Source of the DNA: Clostridia bacterium
Lineage (GTDB): Bacteria > Bacillota > Clostridia > Christensenellales > UBA1242
DNA: 64,000 nt
Reading direction: 5' to 3'
NCBI GenBank assembly: GCA_017541375.1
Contig: JAFXZE010000002.1
Coordinates: 1 to 64,000 of the forward strand
Shown piece by piece: positions 34,607 through 43,913 of this stretch (its first letter is position 1; every line of letters starts with the position of its first letter). Position numbers and translations under genes: made by a program. The notes beneath the pieces were generated by a model, which did no database searches, was not told the origin of the DNA, and saw nothing but the letters and a program-made list of their open reading frames with translations.

Positions 34607-35932
34607 ATGAGTAAACCGATTGTCGCTATTATAGGGCGACCCAATGTGGGAAAATCTAGTTTTTTCAATAGAGTTGTGGGTAAGCGTATAAGTATAGTAG
34701 AAAACACTCCTGGGGTCACTCGAGACAGAATTTATGCCGATACTGAATGGGCGGGAAATGCTTTCACTCTCATCGATACTGGTGGAATTATGCCTACTAA
34801 GGAAGATGAGTGGCAACAATACATTGCTATGCAGGCAGATATTGCTATTGAAGTGGCTGATGTAGTGGTGATGATGGTAGATGGTAGAGATGGAATAAAT
34901 CCCAATGACATCTATGTAGCAAACATTTTGCGTAAGTCAAAAAAACCAATAATTCTCGCAGTAAATAAAATGGACAATATCGACCCATTGTTACTAAGTG
35001 ATTTTTACGCACTAGGATTGGGTGAACCTATGCCATTAAGCTCAGCTCATGGCACCGGGGTAGGAGATGTGTTGGATGCGGTGGTGAGTAAGTTTACAAA
35101 AAAAGTATCTGCTACCACACAAGATAACAAACTAAATATAGCTTTAGTTGGGCGACCTAATGCAGGGAAAAGTAGCATAGCCAATCGGCTTCTAGGTGAA
35201 GATAGAGTGGTGGTGAGCGATGTGGCTGGTACGACACGAGATGCTATAGATATCCCCTTAAAATATAATGGTAAAGAGTACAACATTATCGATACTGCGG
35301 GCATTAGAAGAAAGAATAAAGTGGACTATGAGTCTATTGAGGGTTTTAGTGTGATGCGTAGTCTCGGGGCGATAAGACGAGCTGATGTGGTGGTGTATGT
35401 ATTGGATGCTAGTGGAGAAATAACAGAGCAGGATGTAAGAGTGCTTGGATATGTGCATGAGCAGGGTAAACCTAGTGTAATCGTATATAACAAGTGGGAT
35501 TTAGTGGAAAAAGACAGCAAAACAGTCAATAGGTTTCGTGCAATATTAAACGAAAGTCTAAAGTTTATGGACTATTTTGTGGTGGAATATGTATCTACAC
35601 TTGATGGTACGCGTTTTGGAAAGATTATGGAGAAGGTTGAGTATGTATATAAAAATGCTTGCACACGCATTACAACAGGACTACTCAATGAGGTGATTCA
35701 AGATGCTCTCAGCACTCAGGCTCCTCCCACACACAATGGAAAACGACTAAAGATAAATTACATAACTCAAGTTGACGTTTGTCCTCCTAGTTTTGCTATT
35801 TTTGTAAATAACCCAGATTTAGTTCATTTTAGCTATCTTAGATATTTAGAGAATTGTTTACGAAAGGCAAAAAATTTTGAAGGCACTCCCATAAAGATTT
35901 TTATACGTAAAAAATCATCAAATAAAGAATAG
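34607..35932 (+). CDS. der: GTPase Der (EngA)
   Basis: Der is a double-GTPase needed for 50S assembly. The 441-residue protein has the first G domain with GRPNVGKSSFFN (about 8-19), DTGG and NKMD, the second with GRPNAGKSSIAN (about 184-195), DTAG and NKWD, and a C-terminal KH-like domain (about 350-440) ending in PIKIFIRKK. AAAAGGGG precedes the ATG. It is followed at 17 nt by plsY. Confidence 0.97.
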   Translation: MSKPIVAIIGRPNVGKSSFFNRVVGKRISIVENTPGVTRDRIYADTEWAGNAFTLIDTGGIMPTKEDEWQQYIAMQADIAIEVADVVVMMVDGRDGINPNDIYVANILRKSKKPIILAVNKMDNIDPLLLSDFYALGLGEPMPLSSAHGTGVGDVLDAVVSKFTKKVSATTQDNKLNIALVGRPNAGKSSIANRLLGEDRVVVSDVAGTTRDAIDIPLKYNGKEYNIIDTAGIRRKNKVDYESIEGFSVMRSLGAIRRADVVVYVLDASGEITEQDVRVLGYVHEQGKPSVIVYNKWDLVEKDSKTVNRFRAILNESLKFMDYFVVEYVSTLDGTRFGKIMEKVEYVYKNACTRITTGLLNEVIQDALSTQAPPTHNGKRLKINYITQVDVCPPSFAIFVNNPDLVHFSYLRYLENCLRKAKNFEGTPIKIFIRKKSSNKE

Positions 35933-35949
35933 ATAAAGAGGAATTTCGT

Positions 35950-36765
35950 ATGGATTATTTATTAATTTCATTACTCTGTTTGTTAAGTTATTTTGTAGGG
36001 TGTATAAATTTTGGTAAGATACTCGCAAGTGCCAAGCATGTTGATTTATCTAAAAAGGCTTCGGGTAATCTGGGGGCTGCCAACATGTTTAGAAATATGG
36101 GGGCAAAACTCGGTTATCTTACTCTTACGCTAGATGCTCTAAAAGGTGTGTTGACTTCACTTACAGGATATCTCGTTTTTGGTGGGGCTGGGGGTTATCC
36201 TGACAGTCTGATTGGGTTATATGCTTGTGGATTATCTGCTGTGATTGGGCATATTTTCCCGATAATCAATAAGTTTAAAGGGGGAAAGGGAATTTCTACA
36301 GCTCTTGGCATGTTTGTAGTGTCGATGCCCCTTGTTATGCTGGTGGTGTTTATTGTAGCATTTATAGTTGTGTGGATATTTAAAGTGACTTCCGTGGCGT
36401 CGCTACTAGTTATTACTGTAGGTGTTGTGGCGCAAAACTTGATGTTACCAGAGCCCAACCTTACTGTTACGCTGCTAACGTTTGCGATATTTGTCATCAC
36501 ATGGTTTGCGCATAGAAAGAATATCGAGCGCTTGATTTTAGGGCGTGAAAACGAAACTAATATTCGTTTTAAAATTCGTCGCGATCAAAAGATGTCAGAA
36601 AGACTTGAGATGAAACAGGAACTAAAAGAAATAAAAATTGAAGAGCGTCATGATAAAAAGGAAGTCAAGCTTGAAGAAAAAAAATTGAAATCCAGCATAA
36701 AAGAGGTGAAATCCCCTCAATCTAGATTTAAACAAAAAAGAAAATTACATACCAAACAAAAATAG
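35950..36765 (+). CDS. plsY: Glycerol-3-phosphate acyltransferase PlsY with charged C-terminal tail
   Basis: PlsY transfers an acyl group from acyl-phosphate to glycerol 3-phosphate, the first step of phospholipid synthesis. The 271-residue protein has five membrane segments and the conserved motifs GCINFGKILA (about 17-26), SGNLGAANMFRNMG (about 37-50) and INKFKGGKGIST (about 108-119). PlsY is usually about 200 residues. Here about 70 extra residues from about 200 are almost all Lys, Glu, Arg and Ile and look helical and cytoplasmic. AGAGG precedes the ATG. Confidence 0.93.
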   Translation: MDYLLISLLCLLSYFVGCINFGKILASAKHVDLSKKASGNLGAANMFRNMGAKLGYLTLTLDALKGVLTSLTGYLVFGGAGGYPDSLIGLYACGLSAVIGHIFPIINKFKGGKGISTALGMFVVSMPLVMLVVFIVAFIVVWIFKVTSVASLLVITVGVVAQNLMLPEPNLTVTLLTFAIFVITWFAHRKNIERLILGRENETNIRFKIRRDQKMSERLEMKQELKEIKIEERHDKKEVKLEEKKLKSSIKEVKSPQSRFKQKRKLHTKQK

Positions 36766-36786
36766 CTAGTTGTAGTTCTATAATTT

Positions 36787-36862
36787 GGGGACGAAGCTAC
36801 TCGGATCGAACGCCGCGCGTTCGGCGGATGGAGTACACCTGCTCCCAGCGGTGACGCTGTCA
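36787..36862 (+). ncRNA. GC-rich structured element, possible small RNA
   Basis: About 75 bases of unusually high GC in an AT-rich region fold as three adjacent hairpins: CGAACGC/GCGTTCG (36807-36823), GGAG/CTCC (36830-36845) and CAGCG/CGCTG closed by a GTGA (GNRA) tetraloop (36846-36859). A terminator follows at once. The GNRA loop exists only on the + strand, which favours + transcription. I could not assign it to a known RNA family; it does not fold as a tRNA. Confidence 0.5.
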
Positions 36863-36864
36863 AC

Positions 36865-36890
36865 AAAAAAGGCTTATACAAGCCTTTTTA
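36865..36890. terminator. Bidirectional terminator
   Basis: AAAAAGGCTT and AAGCCTTTTT with loop ATAC (36876-36879). It serves plsY or the GC-rich element, and the minus gene ending at 36916. Confidence 0.8.
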
Positions 36891-36915
36891 TTAATTATTT
36901 GTAAATGATTAATAT

Positions 36916-37296
36916 TTATTTTACTAATAATATAATTAGGGTGAGAACGAGGCTAATAAGGAAAACTCCATAGCAAATTACACCAATGTAAAACCACTTG
37001 TTTTTAGCAACAATTGCTTGCATGTGAAGCTTGTGTATAGGGACAAACAATTCACTAAGCGGAATGCAGACTGCTCCTAAATAAAGTAAAATTAAGGGGA
37101 TAAAATTGCGTATGGTAAGCTCAGTATGAATTGAAAAAGCCACTATTATAAGACCCACTCCTACAATACCAAATAATGAGCTATAGATAGCCCCTCTTCC
37201 AAAGCTATTATATCCACGACTTTTCTCTGGCCCCAACTCATGCATGTTGTGGGCGTTGTTTTTATCTTTGATATTTCTTCTTAATTTTTTAAACAT
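36916..37296 (-). CDS. Hypothetical membrane protein (126 aa), leaderless-type start
   Basis: The 126-residue protein has a basic N-terminus (KKLRRNIKDKNN), a Gly/Ser-containing segment and three membrane segments (about 35-56, 64-85, 99-125). No family is recognised. The promoter TTGACA-18-TAAAAT ends only 6 nt before the ATG and no Shine-Dalgarno site is present, so the mRNA is probably leaderless or nearly so. Confidence 0.68.
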   Translation of the reverse strand: MFKKLRRNIKDKNNAHNMHELGPEKSRGYNSFGRGAIYSSLFGIVGVGLIIVAFSIHTELTIRNFIPLILLYLGAVCIPLSELFVPIHKLHMQAIVAKNKWFYIGVICYGVFLISLVLTLIILLVK

Positions 37297-37302
37297 AACT
37301 TT

Positions 37303-37332
37303 ATTTTATCATACAAAATTTACGGTTGTCAA
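37303..37332 (-). promoter_or_regulatory. Promoter of the 36916 gene
   Basis: On the minus strand TTGACA (37332-37327), 18 bp, TAAAAT (37308-37303), with extended -10 TG. Confidence 0.7.
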
Positions 37333-37481
37333 CTTTATAAAAAAATTTTTTTACTTAATATGGCTATGTAAAAAAGTTGTCAAATATAAATTTTTTTAGG
37401 GAAAAAGAACTTTGTCTGTCGAAGGGGGGCAAAAAGCTTTTTTGCTTGGTAAAATGTAAGCGTAAAGTTAAGGAGGATAAG

Positions 37482-37877
37482 ATGACAGATCAAACTATAA
37501 GTATAAAAAAATATGCTAAAAAAGCAAAGAAAAGGCTAGTTTCTGGATTTTGGGATAGTATTCGACAAGAACGAGAAGTGTCGATAAATAATGCACACGA
37601 AGATGGGGAGAGAATAAAGAAATTATATGCCAAGCGATTGATGCATGAAATCTATTTTGATAGCGAAAATGTCGAAGATGAAAAATTATATAAAAAGGTT
37701 TGTTCCATTCTTAGTAGTGGAGAGTTTTTACTTAATCCGATAGGACAACTTATCGACCACAAACAATATGATAAACTAGATTCTTTGGGAAAGCAAAACT
37801 ATATAATAAAACTAACTGACAAATACAACACCATGCGTTTGCGTTTTGAGCGAGAAAAACAAATTGGACATTGTTAA
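37482..37877 (+). CDS. Hypothetical basic protein (131 aa)
   Basis: The start is ATG 37482, preceded by AAGGAGG; a longer frame from TTG 37377 has no such site. The 131-residue product is Lys-rich (SIKKYAKKAKKR near the N-terminus) and helical, with no membrane segment. No family is recognised. The short, basic, helical style resembles the lineage-specific orphan at 50404, but I see no clear alignment. Confidence 0.65.
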   Translation: MTDQTISIKKYAKKAKKRLVSGFWDSIRQEREVSINNAHEDGERIKKLYAKRLMHEIYFDSENVEDEKLYKKVCSILSSGEFLLNPIGQLIDHKQYDKLDSLGKQNYIIKLTDKYNTMRLRFEREKQIGHC

Positions 37878-37897
37878 ATAAAATTTTCCTTTTTATG

Positions 37898-37926
37898 TTG
37901 CAAAAAATCCCTTTTTTTGGTATAAT
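37898..37926 (+). promoter_or_regulatory. pcrA-ligA promoter
   Basis: TTGCAA (37898-37903), 17 bp, TATAAT (37921-37926). Confidence 0.8.
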
Positions 37927-37958
37927 AGGATAAAAGCAGACAAAGGGGAAAATGCATT

Positions 37959-40151
37959 ATGGATATCGTACAAAATTTGAATGAAGAACAAAAGTTACCC
38001 GTACTTGCTAGTGAAGGAGCTGTGCTTGTTACTGCGGGAGCTGGTAGTGGAAAAACTCGTTTGCTGACTCATCGCATAGCTCATTTAATACTCGACTTAG
38101 GAGTAGATCCAGAAAGCATCTTAGCAATCACTTTTACTAATAAAGCAGCCAATGAGATGCGAGAGCGAGTAAGTAAACTCGTGCCTAGTGGGGATAGAGT
38201 TTGGGTTTCTACTTTTCACCGCCTTTGTGTGATGATTTTGCGTCGTCATATCGACAGAATTGAGGGCTTTAATACAAACTTTACCATATATGCTGATGCA
38301 GAGCGCAATCATGTACTAAAAGAGGTATTCAAGGCTCTGCAGATAGATTCTGAAGATAAAAAGCGAAGCATTGATTTTCATATCAGTAATGCTAAAAACA
38401 GCATTGTTACAATAGAAGAATATTGCTCAAGTCTAGTGAATAAGTTTAATTCGGAAATTGTACTCAAGGCATTTAATCTATATCAAGAGATGCTCAAAAA
38501 TAGCAATGCGCTAGACTTTGATGATTTGCTAGTTTTTACATACAAACTACTTTCGCAAAATGCAGATTTACGAGAGTATTACCAAAACAAATTTCACTAC
38601 ATTCATGTAGATGAATTTCAAGATACAAACTCCATCCAGTATGATATTGTGCGCTTACTAGCAGGCAAGTGGGGAAATATTCTAGTTGTGGGTGATGAGG
38701 ATCAGTGTATTTATGGTTGGAGAGGAGCAAATATTGGTAATATCATCAACTTTAAGCGTGATTTTGCAAACGCTCAAGTGTTTAAGTTGGAGCAAAACTA
38801 CCGCTCAACTAAGAAGATACTAGAGGTGGCTAATAAAATAATAGATAACAACACTCAGAGACTAAAGAAGACTCTATGGACTGAGAATGAAGAAGGGAAG
38901 AGTGTGACTTACTTTGTCGGAGATGGCGATAGAGAAGAGGCTGACTTTGTGGTGCGTACCATAAAAGACCTTGTGGATAAGGGAGCAAAATATAGTGATT
39001 TTGCTGTTCTTATGAGACTGAATGCTCCATCACGACTCTTTGAAGAATATATGCTCAACTACAATCTGCCGTACAAAATGCTGGGGGGATTTAGATTCTT
39101 TGAGCGTGCCGAAATTAAAGGAGTAGTAGGTTATCTTCGAGCCCTTGTAAACCCCAAAGACAACGATAGTTTGTTGCGCATTCTCAATTACCCCAAGCGA
39201 GGAATAGGTGATAGCACGATAGAGATAGTAAAGGATATGGCTGGGCGTGGGAATGTGATAGATATTATATTAAATTGCAATAATTTTGGTTTTACTAATG
39301 CAGTGTGTAAAAAGCTTGAGGGCTTTAGAGAGTTATATCTAGAATTAAAACAGAAATCAACTGAATTACCGTTAGATGAATTAGCTAGTTACATAGTAGA
39401 GCGAGCTGGATTTAGTACGGCTTTTGACCTAACTAATGAGGAAGAAGCAAACAAACTCCAAAATATCGGTGAGTTTATTAACTCTGTAAAAGATTTTGTA
39501 AAGGAAAATCCAAATAGTAGCCTAAATGACTATCTTAGCTCTATTACGCTTATGAGTGATATTGATTCTGTCGGAGAAGATGATGATTATGTACTTATCA
39601 GTACGGTACACGCGGTAAAAGGTCTAGAGTTTAAGACTGTGTTTGTAGTGGCTATGGAAGAGGGGATTTTCCCTATAAATCGCCACGGAGGAGAGCGACC
39701 AAGTGATATAGAAGAAGAGCGAAGGCTTGCTTATGTCGCTGTCACTCGAGCTAGGGAAAAGCTCTATCTTACTCGTAGTCGTAAACGATTTGTATATAAT
39801 GAGATAAAACGACAGGAGCAAAGTAGATTCCTCAAAGAAATGGGCTTTGAAGAGCCTAAGGAAGATGTGATTGCTTACGCAAAACCACTATCAGAACCCA
39901 AAGTCAAAGTAACTGGCTCGATTAGTGCTAGTGTACAAGGAGTCCTTAATAAGCGAGTGGAAAATCAAAAGAAAGATGTATCGCTATATACTAAAGGCGT
40001 GCAGGTGGCACACCCAAAGTTTGGGGTGGGGGTAATAATAGACGATAGTAATTTAAATAGCACTAGGGTCGTAACAATAGATTTTGGCACGATGGGATGT
40101 AAAACTCTTAGTCTAGATTATGCGCCACTACAAATATTAAAGCGCAATTAA
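37959..40151 (+). CDS. pcrA: ATP-dependent DNA helicase PcrA/UvrD
   Basis: PcrA is a 3'-5' superfamily 1 helicase in repair and plasmid replication. The 730-residue protein shows the Q motif LNEEQ (7-11), Walker A AGAGSGKT (26-33), TFTNKAANEMRER, DEFQDTN (Walker B), GDEDQCIYGWRGA (about 244-256), QNYRST, and VAVTRAREKLYL near 590. A C-terminal Tudor-like domain (VAHPKFGVGVIIDD) matches PcrA rather than Rep. The gene order pcrA-ligA is common in Firmicutes. Confidence 0.97.
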   Translation: MDIVQNLNEEQKLPVLASEGAVLVTAGAGSGKTRLLTHRIAHLILDLGVDPESILAITFTNKAANEMRERVSKLVPSGDRVWVSTFHRLCVMILRRHIDRIEGFNTNFTIYADAERNHVLKEVFKALQIDSEDKKRSIDFHISNAKNSIVTIEEYCSSLVNKFNSEIVLKAFNLYQEMLKNSNALDFDDLLVFTYKLLSQNADLREYYQNKFHYIHVDEFQDTNSIQYDIVRLLAGKWGNILVVGDEDQCIYGWRGANIGNIINFKRDFANAQVFKLEQNYRSTKKILEVANKIIDNNTQRLKKTLWTENEEGKSVTYFVGDGDREEADFVVRTIKDLVDKGAKYSDFAVLMRLNAPSRLFEEYMLNYNLPYKMLGGFRFFERAEIKGVVGYLRALVNPKDNDSLLRILNYPKRGIGDSTIEIVKDMAGRGNVIDIILNCNNFGFTNAVCKKLEGFRELYLELKQKSTELPLDELASYIVERAGFSTAFDLTNEEEANKLQNIGEFINSVKDFVKENPNSSLNDYLSSITLMSDIDSVGEDDDYVLISTVHAVKGLEFKTVFVVAMEEGIFPINRHGGERPSDIEEERRLAYVAVTRAREKLYLTRSRKRFVYNEIKRQEQSRFLKEMGFEEPKEDVIAYAKPLSEPKVKVTGSISASVQGVLNKRVENQKKDVSLYTKGVQVAHPKFGVGVIIDDSNLNSTRVVTIDFGTMGCKTLSLDYAPLQILKRN

Positions 40152-40165
40152 AAAAGTGAGGTAAA

Positions 40166-42118
40166 ATGCAAGACGAAGTTAAGCAAAAAATAGAGAAACT
40201 AGTAGCGGACCTAAATAAGTATAACTACTACTATCATGTGTTAGATTCTCCGATAATTTCGGATAAAGATTATGACAAACTATACTACAAGCTAGTAGAT
40301 TTGGAGAAAGAAACAGGTTATATTTTGCCTGATAGTCCTACTCAGCGAGTGGGGGACATGGTAAGTGAAAAATTTGAAAAAAGCAGGCACGAAACGCAAC
40401 TTTTTAGTCTAGATAAAGCTCAGAGTTTTGCTGAGCTTGGGGCGTGGCTAGAGAAAGTAAAGGCAGATTTTCCTGCTTCTACTTTTACACTTGAATATAA
40501 GTTTGATGGACTTCGTCTTGCTCTTACTTATGAAAATGGATATCTAATCAAGGCCGCAACACGAGGAAATGGATTGATAGGTGAAGATGTCACGGCGCAA
40601 GTCCGCACAATCCGGAGTGTGCCACTTAGTATTGAGTACAAAGGGCATATGGTGGTAGAAGGTGAAGGAATAATGCTTCTTAGTGAATTAGAAAAGTACA
40701 ACCAGACTTCGGATGGGCCGTTAAAAAACGCGCGCAATGCTGTGGCTGGGGCAATCCGAAATCTTGATCCTAAAGTTACTGCTAGCAGGAATTTGGATTT
40801 TTTTGCTTATGGAATTCCTGTTATCGAGGGAAAAATATTTGATACTCAGATAGAATTGCAAGAGTTTTTAAAGGCAAACAGGTTTTTGGTAGGAGATTTT
40901 TTTGAAGTTTGCTCGACACAAGCCGAGATTGAGGAAAAGATAACAGAAATTGACAAAAGGCGCACTACACTCGATATACTTATTGATGGAATGGTAATAA
41001 AAATCAACGAGATGAAGACGAGAAAAGAGCTCGGTAACACTATTCGTTTCCCCAAGTGGGCAATTGCCTATAAGTTTGAGGCGCTTGAGGTGACTACTAC
41101 CATTCTCGATGTAATTTGGCAGGTTGGGAGAACGGGTAAGGTAACACCACTAGCCATACTGGAGCCAGTGGAGATTGCGGGGGCAACGATTGCTCGGGCG
41201 ACGCTCAATAATTATGATGATATTTTGCGTAAAAAGGTAAAGAAAAACAGTCTTGTATTTTTGCGTAGGAGTAATGAGGTAATTCCCGAAATATTGGGGC
41301 TAGCACAAGAAACAAAAGACTCAAGCTCTATCGAAAAAATAAGTATTTGTCCTTGTTGTGGTACTGAGTTAGTTGAGGTTGGACCAAATTTGTTTTGTCC
41401 TAATGAAACTTGTCCAGACCAGTTGAAAGAGAAAATTGTGTATTTTTGCTCACGAGACGCTTTCAATATTGAGGGGATTAGGGACAAAACTGTAGATTTA
41501 TTTTATGATGAACTAGGTCTTCGCAATGTGGATGATATCTTCCATATTTCTAGAGAAAAATTAACCAATTTACCAAGCTTTAAAGATAAAAAAATAGAAA
41601 ACCTACTTACCTCCATTGAGAAGAGTAAAAATATCGATTTTCCCAATTTTATCTACGCTTTGGGTATAAATAATGTGGGGATAAAAACCGCCAAAGACTT
41701 AGCTAAGGAATTTGGTTCATTAGATGAATTGATGCAAACGAATGAAGAAAAACTCAGTAGCATTCGAGATATCGGAGAGATTGTGGCTAGTGGAATAGTG
41801 GAGTATTTTGCTAATCCCCAAAATCAAGAGATCATCAAAAATTTGCTTTCTGCTGGGGTGAATATCCGATATACTAGCGCATCTTCTTCTATCCTTAGTG
41901 GTCAAACTATAGTCCTTACGGGGACATTGCCGACCTTGGGTAGAGCTGAAGCTACCAAGATAATAGAGGATAATGGTGGAAGAGTAAGCAGTAGCGTAAG
42001 TAAACAGACAACTTTTGTGCTAGTGGGGGAAAATGCTGGCAGTAAATTAGAAAAAGCGAAACAATTAGGTATACCTATAAAAAGTGAACAAGAATTTTTA
42101 TCTATGATAAACAATTGA
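40166..42118 (+). CDS. ligA: NAD-dependent DNA ligase LigA
   Basis: LigA seals nicks using NAD. The 650-residue protein has the Ia domain YYYHVLDSPIISDKDYDKLY (about 21-40), the adenylation motif YKFDG with Lys112, the OB fold, a four-Cys zinc finger (CPCC...CPNETC, about 393-415), HhH motifs and a C-terminal BRCT domain (about 575-650, QTIVLTGTLP). GAGGT precedes the ATG, 14 nt after pcrA. Confidence 0.97.
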   Translation: MQDEVKQKIEKLVADLNKYNYYYHVLDSPIISDKDYDKLYYKLVDLEKETGYILPDSPTQRVGDMVSEKFEKSRHETQLFSLDKAQSFAELGAWLEKVKADFPASTFTLEYKFDGLRLALTYENGYLIKAATRGNGLIGEDVTAQVRTIRSVPLSIEYKGHMVVEGEGIMLLSELEKYNQTSDGPLKNARNAVAGAIRNLDPKVTASRNLDFFAYGIPVIEGKIFDTQIELQEFLKANRFLVGDFFEVCSTQAEIEEKITEIDKRRTTLDILIDGMVIKINEMKTRKELGNTIRFPKWAIAYKFEALEVTTTILDVIWQVGRTGKVTPLAILEPVEIAGATIARATLNNYDDILRKKVKKNSLVFLRRSNEVIPEILGLAQETKDSSSIEKISICPCCGTELVEVGPNLFCPNETCPDQLKEKIVYFCSRDAFNIEGIRDKTVDLFYDELGLRNVDDIFHISREKLTNLPSFKDKKIENLLTSIEKSKNIDFPNFIYALGINNVGIKTAKDLAKEFGSLDELMQTNEEKLSSIRDIGEIVASGIVEYFANPQNQEIIKNLLSAGVNIRYTSASSSILSGQTIVLTGTLPTLGRAEATKIIEDNGGRVSSSVSKQTTFVLVGENAGSKLEKAKQLGIPIKSEQEFLSMINN

Positions 42119-42143
42119 CATAACCACAAAAAAGTGTTATAAG
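42115..42143 (+). promoter_or_regulatory. gatCAB operon promoter
   Basis: TTGACA (42115-42120), overlapping the ligA stop, 17 bp, TATAAG (42138-42143). Confidence 0.75.
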
Positions 42144-42170
42144 TGTCATTATAGACAAAAGGGGAAAGTA

Positions 42171-42464
42171 ATGAGTGTAACAATAGACGAGGTAAAGAAA
42201 TTAGCCAAACTATCAAGACTAGAGTTTACCGAAGAAGAAAGTAAACAATTTTTAAGTGAGTTTGAGGCAATACTTAGGCAAGTGGATGCTATAAACAAAG
42301 TGGATGTAAGTGGTGTCGATTTGCTAGAGAGTACAATCAATGCTGATACAGACCTTAGAAAGGACAGCGTTAGGACAAGCCTCGAGGTAGAAAAAATAGT
42401 AGCAAATGCGCCAGAGAGTGAAGATGGAGCTTTTGTAGTTCCTCTTACGGTGTTGGAGGACTAA
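42171..42464 (+). CDS. gatC: Asp/Glu-tRNA amidotransferase subunit C
   Basis: GatC stabilises GatA in the GatCAB complex, which converts Glu-tRNA(Gln) and Asp-tRNA(Asn) to the cognate forms. The 97-residue protein begins SVTIDEVKKLAKLSRLEFTE and keeps the family pattern of an N-terminal helix pair then an extended tail. AAAGGGG precedes the ATG. Three nt separate it from gatA. Confidence 0.94.
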   Translation: MSVTIDEVKKLAKLSRLEFTEEESKQFLSEFEAILRQVDAINKVDVSGVDLLESTINADTDLRKDSVRTSLEVEKIVANAPESEDGAFVVPLTVLED

Positions 42465-42467
42465 GAT

Positions 42468-43913
42468 ATGGAATTATTGGATTTGAGTATGAGTGAGATT
42501 TTGACAAAACTCAATAACAAAGAAGTGACTTCAGTAGAATTGGTAAAACTTTGTCAAAAGCGAATAGAAGAAACAAAAGACCTAAATGCTTTGATATCCA
42601 CTTGTTTTGATACAGCATTAGAGCAAGCTAAAATAATAGATAGTAAACGAGCTAAAGGGGAAAAAGTTGGCGAGCTTGCGGGCGTGCCTATGGTAATAAA
42701 GGATAATATCAATATACTTGGCACAAAGACAACCTGTGCAAGTAAGTTTTTGTCAAATTACACATCCATATATACAGCGACTTGTGTAAAGAAACTCTTA
42801 GATGCTGGAGTAGTGGTAATAGGCAAAGCTAATATGGATGAATTTGCTATGGGTAGTAGCAATGAAAATTCTGCTTTTGGGCCGGTAAAAAATCCTATTG
42901 ACAAGACAAGAGTCCCTGGTGGAAGTAGTGGCGGAAGTGTGTGTTCTGTGGCTAGCAAGCAATGTTTTGCAAGTCTGGGAACGGAGACTGGTGGATCAGT
43001 AAGAGAGCCTGCAAGTTTTTGTGGCGTAGTAGGACTAAAACCCACATATGGTAGAGTATCGAGATATGGTGTGGTGGCATTTGCAAGTTCATTAGACCAA
43101 GTAGGACCAGTTACTCGCACAGTGGAGGATAATGCCCGTATTTTAAGCGTGATTGCTGGTAAAGATGAGATGGATATGACATCGGCAAATGTAGCAGTAC
43201 CTAACTATCTAGCAAATATCAATAAAGGGGTCAAGGGTATTAAAATCGGCGTAGCTAAGCAATTTTTCTCAGATAAGCTAGATGGCGAAGTGCGCTCCAA
43301 ACTTGACGATGCAATTGCTTGGTATCAGGCTAATGGAGCCCAAATTGTGGATGTGGACTTACCAAGCATTGATGCTGCGTTAGCAGTGTATTATGTATTG
43401 TCTTCAGCTGAGGCAGCTAGTAACTTAGCGCGTTTTGATGGGATACGCTACGGTGTGCGAGCTGATAAATACGATGATATCATAGATTTGTACTTTAAAT
43501 CTCGTACACAAGGTTTTGGTAAGGAAGTAAAACGAAGAATTATGCTAGGTAACTATGTACTTAGTAGTGGGTATTACGATGCGTTTTATCGTAAGGCAAA
43601 ACGAGTGCAAAAGGTGATAAAGCACGAGTTTATCGAGGCATTTAAGCATTGTGATGTATTACTTAGCCCAACCACTTCGACCACTGCATTTAAGCTGGGA
43701 GAAAAGTCAAATGATCCTGTAGCAATGTACTTATCCGATGTATTTACCGTGCCAATCAATATTGCGGGAGTGCCTAGCTTATCTATACCATGCGGAGTAG
43801 ATAAACAGGGGCTTCCAGTGGGAATGCAGATAATAGGAGCTCATTTTGAAGAGGCGAAAATTTATCAGGTCGCTGCCGCCTTTGAAAAACATAACACAAA
43901 GGGGGAAAAGTAA
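42468..43913 (+). CDS. gatA: Asp/Glu-tRNA amidotransferase subunit A
   Basis: GatA is the amidase that releases ammonia from glutamine. The 481-residue protein carries the amidase signature with the Ser-cisSer-Lys triad: Lys78 in GVPMVIKDN, Ser153 in GGSSGGS (151-157) and Ser177 in GTETGGSVRE (171-180). Family length is usual. Its stop overlaps the gatB start. Confidence 0.97.
   Translation: MELLDLSMSEILTKLNNKEVTSVELVKLCQKRIEETKDLNALISTCFDTALEQAKIIDSKRAKGEKVGELAGVPMVIKDNINILGTKTTCASKFLSNYTSIYTATCVKKLLDAGVVVIGKANMDEFAMGSSNENSAFGPVKNPIDKTRVPGGSSGGSVCSVASKQCFASLGTETGGSVREPASFCGVVGLKPTYGRVSRYGVVAFASSLDQVGPVTRTVEDNARILSVIAGKDEMDMTSANVAVPNYLANINKGVKGIKIGVAKQFFSDKLDGEVRSKLDDAIAWYQANGAQIVDVDLPSIDAALAVYYVLSSAEAASNLARFDGIRYGVRADKYDDIIDLYFKSRTQGFGKEVKRRIMLGNYVLSSGYYDAFYRKAKRVQKVIKHEFIEAFKHCDVLLSPTTSTTAFKLGEKSNDPVAMYLSDVFTVPINIAGVPSLSIPCGVDKQGLPVGMQIIGAHFEEAKIYQVAAAFEKHNTKGEK

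Noticed and set aside
36787..36862. Possible tRNA on the minus strand (a GTTCGATCC-like string)
   Set aside because: The T-arm and acceptor stems do not pair and no anticodon arm fits.
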